Part shown: piece by piece, positions 18,096-25,552 of the stretch
How the letters are laid out: the number at the start of each line of letters is the position of its first letter
How positions within the stretch are numbered: position 1 is the first letter of the stretch
Source of the DNA: Chromatiaceae bacterium
Lineage (GTDB): Bacteria > Pseudomonadota > Gammaproteobacteria > Chromatiales > Chromatiaceae
Assembly (NCBI GenBank): GCA_024235215.1
Contig: JACKMU010000006.1
Coordinates: 62,001 to 126,000, forward strand
Length of the DNA stretch: 64,000 bases
Reading direction: 5' to 3'
Program-made: the position numbers and the translations under genes
Notes under the pieces: generated by a model
Seen by the model: only the letters and a program-made list of their open reading frames with translations
Told to the model about the DNA's origin: nothing
The model's database searches: none

Positions 18096-19140
18096 CAAGC
18101 AGTCAATTGTTTTCGTTGCATGTAACCGCAACGCGGCACTGTTCCGCAACGATCCCTCCTACGTGTATCGTTGCGAAAATATCGGGTATGCGTTGGCGGC
18201 GCAGGGGCATGACGTCACTTTTGCCCACTTGACCCGGCTCGAGTGGCCGACCGTACCTCAGGTTGCGCTGTTCCATCGGCCAATGGCCTCATACAGACTA
18301 TGGCAGGCGCTCAGATGGCTGCGCCGACGTGGTGTGGTCATTCTCGCCGACTTCGATGATCTGATCATGGATGAAGCAGCTACCGGTTTCTCTCCGGGAG
18401 TCATGAACGGCCAGGTTTCCCGCAGCGTCACGCGCATACGTTTCACCAGGCACCGTTGGGCACTCAACTGGTTCGATGGAATAACGGTCTCCACCCGGCC
18501 TTTGGCGGAGCGGGTGCGCCGTTTGTCCGCTGCCGAGCAAGTGAGGGTCATCCCCAACTGCGTACATCGTGATTGGCGGCGTCTGCAGCAGCAGCCGTCG
18601 CATCCGGCTCGCGAAAAAGTGATCACCTATTTTCCGGGGACGCGCAGCCACAACAGGGATTTCCAGCAGATTCAGGCGCCATTGACCCGTTTTCTGCTCG
18701 ATCATCCCGAGTTCAAACTGCAGATAACCGGTCTGCTGGCATTCGATCTGAGCGAGTGCGCTGCCCAGGTGACCTACCAGGAACGGATACCCTTTGCCGA
18801 ATTTCGGGCTCAGATCCAACGGGGTTGGGTCAATCTCGCACCACTGGAAGCGACCCCATTCAATCAATGCAAGTCAGCTTTGAAAGTGATCGAGTCGGGA
18901 TACTGGGGCATTCCGACCATCATATCCCCCCTTCCGGACGCTGAGCGTTTTCGCGCTGCCGGTGCCCTGATCGCGCGGGATGCAGCAGCGTGGACGGATC
19001 ATCTGGTGCGTATGCTGGATGGGAGGGAGTATCGTCGCATCACTCACGGGTTGAGAGAACGCGTCCTGGCGCAAGCGGATATTGATACGGAGGCGGAAAA
19101 TCTGCTGAACTTCGCGTGCTCGTTGAAAAGGGTATCCTGA
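18085..19140 (+). CDS. Glycosyltransferase (GT4/GT1-like), probable non-AUG start
   Basis: The C-terminal half has a GT-B donor-site block (CKSALKVIESGYWGIPTIIS) and YFPGTRSHNRDFQQI at its start, so this is a retaining-type glycosyltransferase. The first ordinary start is GTG 18163 (325 residues), but the frame is open back to 18067. The upstream residues (SIVFVACNRNAALFRNDPSY) read like a true N-terminal beta strand and loop. No ATG, GTG or TTG exists there. ATC 18085 has GGAAG seven bases upstream and would overlap the sulfotransferase stop by 11 bases, so I use it. Sugar specificity is unknown. Confidence 0.7.
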   Translation: MNISKQSIVFVACNRNAALFRNDPSYVYRCENIGYALAAQGHDVTFAHLTRLEWPTVPQVALFHRPMASYRLWQALRWLRRRGVVILADFDDLIMDEAATGFSPGVMNGQVSRSVTRIRFTRHRWALNWFDGITVSTRPLAERVRRLSAAEQVRVIPNCVHRDWRRLQQQPSHPAREKVITYFPGTRSHNRDFQQIQAPLTRFLLDHPEFKLQITGLLAFDLSECAAQVTYQERIPFAEFRAQIQRGWVNLAPLEATPFNQCKSALKVIESGYWGIPTIISPLPDAERFRAAGALIARDAAAWTDHLVRMLDGREYRRITHGLRERVLAQADIDTEAENLLNFACSLKRVS

Positions 19141-19163
19141 GCTTGGTGAAATCGCTGCTTTGC

Positions 19164-20222
19164 ATGACGCAAAAGGGGATGCTCGGAATGATGCCTGGGT
19201 GGCTCTGCCACTGGCTGGGACAACGGCGGCGTCGCAGGGGGCGCTACGATCGGCGTACGCTGGACTGTTTCCGCCTGGCATGGAAGCGATGCCGAAGCAG
19301 GCGTAACCTGCTGGCCTACCTGAAGTGCCGCAGGGATTTTGGTTACCCACCGCCTGGCCGATTGGGCAGCCTGCTGCTGCGTGAATTTTCCTGTGCGCCA
19401 GCGTCACAGCAGCGTCTGCTGGTCAACTGGTTGAGTGAAGCCGGACGTGCTGATTTGATTCAAGCCATTCGGTCGAGCGATCTGCGTGAGTTGGCCGACA
19501 GGTCACCAGCGGCAGCTGCCGCGCTGGTGGCGAGGGGCGAGGCGTTGTCCGGTTTCGCTGACTCGCTGGCACGGATGCATCTGGCTCAAGCAGACTGGCT
19601 GGCTGCCTTTGCTGCATTTCTCCGCCAGCATAAAGACTCGATTTGTGTGGTGGGGAACGCTGGCAGCCTGGATGGTGCTGGATTGGGGGGTATCATAGAC
19701 GGCCACCAGGTTGTGGTCCGTTTCAACCACTATTCAGCTGGCAACCAGGCTGGCGGCGCACCTTTCGATTACCGCAGACCGCCGCAGCACGACATCGGTG
19801 GCAATACGCAGGTGTGGGTCCGGGCACCCAATTTGACTCCTCCCTATCCCCCGCTGGGAGCGCAGCTGGGATGGGTTCTGATCACCGGGCCTGATGTCCG
19901 CTATCAGCTCTCCAGCTGGCAGGAGATCGTGCCGTTGCTGCACCGCGGCTGCCGGGTACTGACCGTGCCCCTGGTGGTGTGGCGTGCCCTGGTGCGGGAG
20001 TTGCGCGCGCCGCCGAGCGCGGGTTTACTGGTTTTGGCCTGGATAATGCGGATACTGAATGGTCCCGAAGGGCTGGCGGCAGCCGGTTTTCAGCGCCGGC
20101 CAACGGCGGAGCGTTATCACTATGCACTTCACGGACACAAGCCCGCTCAGCGCCACAATTGGCAGGCCGAAAGGGCGCTGCTCTGCCGTTGGCAGGCGGC
20201 GGGGCTTCGTTTTTTCGATTGA
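19164..20222 (+). CDS. GT29 sialyltransferase-like glycosyltransferase
   Basis: The protein carries the sialyltransferase motifs in order. The L-motif is ICVVGNAGSLDGAGLGGIID then GHQVVVRFNHY. The S-motif-like block is PPSAGLLVLAWIMRIL with a following GF. The C-terminal VS-like block is HNWQAERALL, with the catalytic-type His and Glu spacing. The L-motif Cys is present, but the S-motif Cys that pairs with it in animal enzymes is missing. There is no signal peptide or stem, so it should act in the cytoplasm, possibly using CMP-sialic acid or a related CMP-sugar. Start choice is open: ATG 19164, ATG 19188 with AAAAGGGG nine bases before it, or non-ATG starts at 19116-19146. No nonulosonate synthesis genes are in the window. 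Confidence 0.78.
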   Translation: MTQKGMLGMMPGWLCHWLGQRRRRRGRYDRRTLDCFRLAWKRCRSRRNLLAYLKCRRDFGYPPPGRLGSLLLREFSCAPASQQRLLVNWLSEAGRADLIQAIRSSDLRELADRSPAAAAALVARGEALSGFADSLARMHLAQADWLAAFAAFLRQHKDSICVVGNAGSLDGAGLGGIIDGHQVVVRFNHYSAGNQAGGAPFDYRRPPQHDIGGNTQVWVRAPNLTPPYPPLGAQLGWVLITGPDVRYQLSSWQEIVPLLHRGCRVLTVPLVVWRALVRELRAPPSAGLLVLAWIMRILNGPEGLAAAGFQRRPTAERYHYALHGHKPAQRHNWQAERALLCRWQAAGLRFFD

Positions 20223-20270
20223 CGGGATAAGAGCCTTGCAGCCGCAATCTGATCGTTTTGGCGTCGGCGC

Positions 20271-22271
20271 ATGATCGGCTACTTCTCCAGCGGGATTGCG
20301 CGTATTCCCCATCTGGATGTGTTGCTGGGCGATGCCTGCGGCAGGATAACGCGATTTCGACCGCAGGCTGTGACGCAGGTTGCCGGTTGGGGTATCAAGC
20401 CGAGCGCTTCCAGGGCACGGCGCTTCGCGGCCCGGAGGCGGCTGCCCTATCTCAGCCTGGAGGATGGTTTCCTGCGCTCTCTGGGGCTGGGAGTCAACGG
20501 AGGGGCGCTGCACAGCCTGATCGTCGACACCACGGGCATCTACTACGATGCCAGCCGTCCGAGTGATCTGGAGCGGCTGATCGCAGAGGCGCCTTTTGAT
20601 GCGCCCGAATTGGCGCGTGCAACACGTGGTATTGCCGCGCTGCGCCGGCACCGTCTGAGCAAATACAACCACGCACCGGACGATCCGCTGCCGGTCACCG
20701 GACGACGGCGCGTGCTGGTGGTCGATCAGACGCGCGGCGATGCATCGGTTGCTTTTGGTGGAGCCGATGAGCACACCTTCCTCCAGATGTTGCAGCAGGC
20801 AATCACTGATAATCCAGACGCCGAGGTGCTGGTCAAGATTCATCCCGATGTGGTCGCCGGAAAGAAGCAGGGATACCTGCTGGCGGCGGCACGGCAGGCG
20901 GGATGCACCCTGCTGACCGAGGATCTCTCGCCCTGGGCGGTGCTGGATGCCGTCGAGCAGGTCTACGTGGTGAGCAGTCAGCTCGGTTTCGATGCGTTGC
21001 TTGCCGGTAAGCGGGTGAGCTGTTTCGGCATCCCGTTCTATGCCGGCTGGGGTCTGACCCGGGATTACCAGCACTGCCCGCGCAGAGGCGTCTCCCGTTC
21101 ACTGGAACAGCTGTTTGCCGCAGCCTACCTGCGTTATTGCCGCTATATCAATCCCTATACCGGCCAGCGCTGCGAACTGGAAGATACGATCGAGCTGATC
21201 ACCGAACAGAGGCGCCTCCTGAACCGCTTGCGCGGTGATTGGCTGGCGGTCGGGTTCTCCCGTTGGAAGCGCTCATTTTTGTCAGGCTTTCTGGGGAGCG
21301 CGGCGCGACTGCGGTTCGTCGGCAGCAGCGCCGTTCGCCTGGATGAGGTGAATGAACAGACCAGGCTGCTGGTCTGGGCCAGTGCGTTGACTCCGGGGCT
21401 GCATGATGCCTGCCGCAGTGCGGGTCTCTCCTTATGGCGCATGGAGGATGGCTTCGTGCGCTCGGTGGGGCTGGGTGTGGATCGTGTTCCACCGCTCTCT
21501 CTCGTGCTCGACTCCCGCGGCATCTACTACGATGCCACCACCGCAAGCGATCTCGAGGTGCTGCTCAATGAGACGCAGTTCGATCAGGCGCTCCTGGCTC
21601 GTGCCGCCCGGCTGCGCCAGCGGCTGGTTGAACTGCAGCTGAGCAAGTACAACGTGGGCAAACCGGAGTCGTATGAGCTGCCACCCGGCCGGCGGATTCT
21701 GTTGGTGCCGGGACAGGTGGAGAGCGATGCCTCGATCGCCCGGGGCTCGCCTGAGGTGAAGAGTAACCTCGTCCTGCTGCAGCAGGTGCGGGAGCAGCAT
21801 CCGGATGCCTTTATCATCTACAAACCACACCCCGATGTGGTCGGTGGTGGGCGCTATGGGGCAGTATCCCGGCGGGCGTCGCAGGGTCTCTTCGATCTGC
21901 AGTTGAGCGATGTTTCGATTACCGATCTGCTGAGCAGAGTGGATGAAGTCCACACGATCAGTTCACTTACCGGATTCGAGGCGCTGCTGCGCGGGGTGAA
22001 GGTGGTCACCTACGGGCTGCCGTTCTACGCCGGATGGGGTTTGACACAGGACCGGATCCGCTGCAGTCGTCGCTGTCGGCGTCTGACGCTGGATCAACTG
22101 GTCGCCGCAACGCTGATCTGCTATCCGGTCTATGTCGATCCGCAAACCGCCGAGCAGATCGATGTGGAGAGCGCGATTACGCTGCTGGCAGCGCAGCGTA
22201 CCGCAGGGGCGGGCACCGGAATGGGGCGGCGCCTCTATCGTCTTTTTCGCAATCTGTTTCTTAAGCGTTGA
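20271..22271 (+). CDS. kpsC: Capsular polysaccharide beta-Kdo transferase KpsC
   Basis: This 666-residue protein has two homologous halves, as in KpsC. LEDGFLRSLGLGV pairs with MEDGFVRSVGLGV, YYDASRPSDLE with YYDATTASDLE, and VKIHPDV with YKPHPDV. Known KpsC enzymes alternate beta-2,4 and beta-2,7 Kdo transfer to build the linker joining ABC-exported capsules to a phospholipid. It is the last gene of the rightward glycan locus, just before a strong palindrome. The partner KpsS and the exporter KpsMTED are absent here, so the locus is incomplete or split. Confidence 0.93.
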   Translation: MIGYFSSGIARIPHLDVLLGDACGRITRFRPQAVTQVAGWGIKPSASRARRFAARRRLPYLSLEDGFLRSLGLGVNGGALHSLIVDTTGIYYDASRPSDLERLIAEAPFDAPELARATRGIAALRRHRLSKYNHAPDDPLPVTGRRRVLVVDQTRGDASVAFGGADEHTFLQMLQQAITDNPDAEVLVKIHPDVVAGKKQGYLLAAARQAGCTLLTEDLSPWAVLDAVEQVYVVSSQLGFDALLAGKRVSCFGIPFYAGWGLTRDYQHCPRRGVSRSLEQLFAAAYLRYCRYINPYTGQRCELEDTIELITEQRRLLNRLRGDWLAVGFSRWKRSFLSGFLGSAARLRFVGSSAVRLDEVNEQTRLLVWASALTPGLHDACRSAGLSLWRMEDGFVRSVGLGVDRVPPLSLVLDSRGIYYDATTASDLEVLLNETQFDQALLARAARLRQRLVELQLSKYNVGKPESYELPPGRRILLVPGQVESDASIARGSPEVKSNLVLLQQVREQHPDAFIIYKPHPDVVGGGRYGAVSRRASQGLFDLQLSDVSITDLLSRVDEVHTISSLTGFEALLRGVKVVTYGLPFYAGWGLTQDRIRCSRRCRRLTLDQLVAATLICYPVYVDPQTAEQIDVESAITLLAAQRTAGAGTGMGRRLYRLFRNLFLKR

Positions 22272-22280
22272 TCTGAGGCA

Positions 22281-22321
22281 ACTATTCAGCTGGCCCCGTT
22301 TTTTGGGGCCAGCTGAATAGT
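22281..22321. repeat. Perfect 17-bp palindrome, copy 1 of a dispersed hairpin
   Basis: The left arm ACTATTCAGCTGGCCCC and its perfect complement flank a 7-nt loop (GTTTTTT), between the convergent ends of kpsC and the ABC ATPase gene. It could terminate transcription in either direction. The same left arm recurs in a degenerate hairpin at 29312-29352, so it belongs to a dispersed palindromic element. Confidence 0.75.
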
Positions 22322-22404
22322 GGTGATCCGAGCATATCGGCGGGAGCGCGCAACCGTGGCCATTCGCACGGCGGCACCTGCCGGCAGGATGCGCGGGAGG
22401 ACGT

Positions 22405-23199
22405 TCAGTCCAGCAGCAGCTGGTCGTCATCCAACTGCTGGCCGCGCACCTGTTCGAACAGGTGCAGCAACTCCTCTACCTGCATGTGGCTGCGCTCTCT
22501 GCCGGCGACGTCGAGCACCACTCGCCCTTCATGCAGCATCAGGGTGCGGTCTCCGTGGTCGAGTGCCTGGCGCATCGAGTGGGTCACCATCAGCGTGGTC
22601 TGGGAGAGCTCGCGCACGATACGCTCGGTCAGCGCCATCACGAAAGCTGCGGTCTTCGGATCGAGTGCGGCGGTATGCTCGTCGAGCAGCAGAATCTTCA
22701 TCGGGTTGATGGTCGCCATCACCAGGCTGACCGCCTGACGCTGGCCGCCGGAGAGTTGTCCCATCCGGTCATTCAGCCGGCTGTCGAGACCCAGACCGAG
22801 TTCCGAGATCTTCTGCTGGAACAGCCGCTGCCGCTCCCGGTTGATTGCCCGCCGGAATCCACGCCGTGCACCGCGGGAGCTGGCCAGTGCCAGATTCTCC
22901 TCCAATGTCAGATTATCACAGCTACCGGATATCGGGTCCTGGAATACGCGTGCAACCAGCGCCGAGCGCCGGGCGGTGGACCAGCCGCTGACATCACTCC
23001 CGTCGATCAGAATGTGCCCCGAATCGCTCTCCGTCTCCCCGGCGATCAGGTTCAGCAGCGTCGACTTGCCGGCGCCGTTGCTGCCGATCACGGTGACGAA
23101 TTCGCCGGCGGCGATAGTCAGTTGCAGACTGCGCAGCGCTCTGGTCTCGAGTGCGCTGCCGGCGTTGAAGGTGACGCTGACGTCTTCCAGCCGGATCAT
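22405..23199 (-). CDS. ABC transporter ATP-binding protein (TrpZ-like)
   Basis: This is the importer ATPase, 264 residues, starting at MIRLEDVSVTF. It shows Walker A GSNGAGKSTLLN, the signature LSGGQRQAVSL and Walker B ILLLDEHTAALDPKT. The unusual DEH at Walker B and the close permease pairing fit the COG1101 group. Its ATG overlaps the permease stop (ATGA), so the two are translationally coupled. The open frame extends 168 bases further upstream inside the permease gene, but that part is a shadow. Confidence 0.92.
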   Translation of the reverse strand: MIRLEDVSVTFNAGSALETRALRSLQLTIAAGEFVTVIGSNGAGKSTLLNLIAGETESDSGHILIDGSDVSGWSTARRSALVARVFQDPISGSCDNLTLEENLALASSRGARRGFRRAINRERQRLFQQKISELGLGLDSRLNDRMGQLSGGQRQAVSLVMATINPMKILLLDEHTAALDPKTAAFVMALTERIVRELSQTTLMVTHSMRQALDHGDRTLMLHEGRVVLDVAGRERSHMQVEELLHLFEQVRGQQLDDDQLLLD

Positions 23200-24089
23200 C
23201 AGCGCCTCTGAGTCCTGCGCCACTGACGCCGCAGCGCCGGCAGGGACATCGCGATGACCACCAGCACTGCGGTGATCAGCTTCAGATCCTGCGCCTGCAG
23301 CCCGAGAAACCCGGCATTGAGCGCGAATGCAATCGCCAGCCGGTAGACGATGGAGCCGACGATGCACCCGATCGCAGCGAACAGCATGGTGCGGGTGGAG
23401 AAGAGCGTCTCTCCCAGGATGACCGCAGCCAGTCCGACCACGATCACGCCGACCCCCATAGTGATGTCGGCACCCCCCTGGATCTGCGCGAACAGTGCAC
23501 CGGCCAGTCCCACCAGCCCGTTGGAGAGTGCGATACCGAGCATCTTCATGCGACCGGTTTCGATGCCCTGCGCTGCTGCCATGCGCGGATTGGCGCCGGT
23601 GGCGCGCATTCCCAGTCCGATCTCCGAGGTGAGAAACCGGTCGACCAGCCAGACCACCGCCGCGAGCAGGAGCAGCAGAAAGAGCGGTATCAGCCAGTAG
23701 GCGGGGAGCCCCGCTCCTTCGAACGGGGTGAAGACGGTGGCTTCGCCGAGCAGCGCCTGATTGGGCTTGCCCATCACCCGCAGGTTGATCGAGTGCAGCG
23801 AGATCATCGTCAGGATGCTGGCCAGCAGATGCAGTATCCCCAACCGCACATGGAGCAGCGCGGTGATCAGCCCGGCTGACGCACCGGCTGCCATGGCGGT
23901 CAGTGTCGCCAGATAGGGGTCGATACCGGAGACGATCAGCGTGGCAGCGGTGGCTGCGCCCAGGGGCAGGCTGCCATCGACGGTGAGATCGGGGAAGTCG
24001 AGAATGCGGAAGCTGATGAAGACGCCGAGAGCCACCAATCCAAACAGCAATCCCGCCTCGATGGCGCCGAGCAGTGCGATCAGGCTCAA
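23199..24089 (-). CDS. ABC transporter permease (TrpY-like)
   Basis: This 296-residue inner-membrane protein has about eight helices and the branched-chain-permease-like organisation of COG4120 (GLVALGVFISFRILDFPDLT, VDGSLPLGAAT). It pairs with the overlapping ATPase and the binding protein encoded 31 bases upstream. Known relatives import tryptophan or tyrosine in Gram-positive bacteria. In Proteobacteria the substrate is usually unassigned. Confidence 0.9.
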   Translation of the reverse strand: MSLIALLGAIEAGLLFGLVALGVFISFRILDFPDLTVDGSLPLGAATAATLIVSGIDPYLATLTAMAAGASAGLITALLHVRLGILHLLASILTMISLHSINLRVMGKPNQALLGEATVFTPFEGAGLPAYWLIPLFLLLLLAAVVWLVDRFLTSEIGLGMRATGANPRMAAAQGIETGRMKMLGIALSNGLVGLAGALFAQIQGGADITMGVGVIVVGLAAVILGETLFSTRTMLFAAIGCIVGSIVYRLAIAFALNAGFLGLQAQDLKLITAVLVVIAMSLPALRRQWRRTQRR

Positions 24090-24120
24090 CGCGGATCCCC
24101 GCTGCGCGGAGGTACCTTGC

Positions 24121-25098
24121 TCACTCGACCACCTTGTCGGCGCGTCTGATCAGCTCCGGGCTCAAACTTATCCCCATGCTGTGCGCGCTTGCGGGATTCA
24201 GATGCAGCTTGATCCGCTCCACGTGCTGCACCGCGATCTCTCCGGGATTTTCGCCGTTGAATACGCGCACCACGATGGCGCCGGTCTGGCGTCCGACATC
24301 GTAGTAGTCGAAGCCGACTGCGGCGATGGCACCCCGCGTGACGCTGTCGGTATCCCCGGCGATGACCGGCAGCTGAGCGTCCCTGCCCACCTTCAGCACC
24401 GACTCGAACGCGGAGATCACGGTGTTGTCGGTGGTGACATAGATCAGGTCGACCTTGCCAACCAGCGAGCGGGCTGCCATCAGCACGTCACCGGTGGTCG
24501 GTGCGGAAGCGGTGACCACCTTCAGACCGAACCCCGGCGCCAGCGCTTCAATCCGTTTCACCAGCACCGCGGCGTTGGCTTCACCCGGGTTGTACGGGAT
24601 ACCGAGGGTCCGGGCCTGCGGGACGATCTGCTGGATCAGCCGCAGATGCTGTTCCAGCGGCAGCAGATCGGAGACTCCGGTCACGTTGCCGCCGGGCTGC
24701 TCCAGGTTGTTCACCAGCCGGGCATCCAACGGGTCGGTGACGGCCGAAAAGATGACCGGCAGGGAACCGCGTGCGGCGGCGACCACCGACTGCGCCGAGG
24801 GGGTGGTGATGGCGACGATCGCATCGGGTGCGTCACCGACGAATTTATGTGCGATCTGACCGGCGATGCTGGCATCGCCCTGCGCGCTCTGAAACTCCCA
24901 CTCGAGATTCTTGCCGGGCTGGTACCCCTGGCGGATCAGTTCATCGAGTAGCCCCTGGCGGACCGCGTCCAACGCGGGGTGCTCGACGATCGCGGTGACG
25001 CGCAGCGACCGTTGCGCAGCGCTCAGCGACAGGGGGAGTGTGCTGCTCAGCAATGCAGTAGCCAGCAACAGGTGGCGCAGGTAGCTGTTGAGTGTCAT
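24121..25098 (-). CDS. ABC transporter substrate-binding protein (TrpX/COG2984)
   Basis: Residues 1-27 form a signal peptide. The mature part is a sugar-binding-like periplasmic fold of the COG2984 family (VTAIVEHPALDAVRQGLLDE, AIVAITTPSAQSVVAAAR, PVIFSAVTDPLDARLV). Relatives with solved roles bind aromatic amino acids, though no residue visible here proves that. It is the first gene of a three-gene leftward operon with the permease and ATPase. Confidence 0.92.
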   Translation of the reverse strand: MTLNSYLRHLLLATALLSSTLPLSLSAAQRSLRVTAIVEHPALDAVRQGLLDELIRQGYQPGKNLEWEFQSAQGDASIAGQIAHKFVGDAPDAIVAITTPSAQSVVAAARGSLPVIFSAVTDPLDARLVNNLEQPGGNVTGVSDLLPLEQHLRLIQQIVPQARTLGIPYNPGEANAAVLVKRIEALAPGFGLKVVTASAPTTGDVLMAARSLVGKVDLIYVTTDNTVISAFESVLKVGRDAQLPVIAGDTDSVTRGAIAAVGFDYYDVGRQTGAIVVRVFNGENPGEIAVQHVERIKLHLNPASAHSMGISLSPELIRRADKVVE

Positions 25099-25552
25099 GT
25101 GTCTGTTCGAGGTGTGATAGGTGCAGGGATAGTACCATTATGGCAGCTGTTTCTGCTTGTACGGTGGGTAACGAAATCCGGGAGGGAGCAGGGCAAACCA
25201 ATTCCGGATGGCGTCATGCCACGCCGCCAGCTGCCGCACCGCATGCGTGACCCGCCCGCCACTGCGCGCGGAGACAGCGGGAGAATCTCTGCGTATCTGG
25301 ATCGCTTGACCCACCGGTGCAGCGGTGATCACCGCATGGTTGCAAGTAGACGTGCCGGGTAATCGAAGTGTGTATACTAGTGGCGTCGCCATCGGTGCAG
25401 TTCCATCAATACTGCCAAGACCCCTCCGATTCTGATTTCTCCGTTGTGCCGGAACGTTCCGGGATCGGGCCTGCACCCATGTCATGCGACTGGCTCCGGC
25501 CGGAGCGCGGCCGGAATAGCAGGTGTCGTTCCGACAGGAGCAGAGTGATCCG
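25099..25552. promoter_or_regulatory. Divergent upstream region of the TrpX-type operon and pyrB-like gene
   Basis: About 450 bases with no supported gene. A TATACT hexamer at 25373-25378 is a candidate -10 box for the rightward carbamoyltransferase gene, but I see no well-spaced -35, so this is weak. No pyrimidine attenuator (U-rich run plus terminator) is evident. Confidence 0.35.

Noticed and set aside
19729..19742. Third exact copy of ACTATTCAGCTGGC inside the GT29 gene
   Set aside because: Not listed as a repeat element because no partner arm follows and the bases encode conserved L-motif residues; mentioned under the palindrome finding only.
22405..23367. Longer 320-codon version of the TrpZ-like ATPase
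   Set aside because: The extra N-terminal residues are out-of-frame permease sequence; the ABC domain begins at ATG 23199, which overlaps the permease stop.
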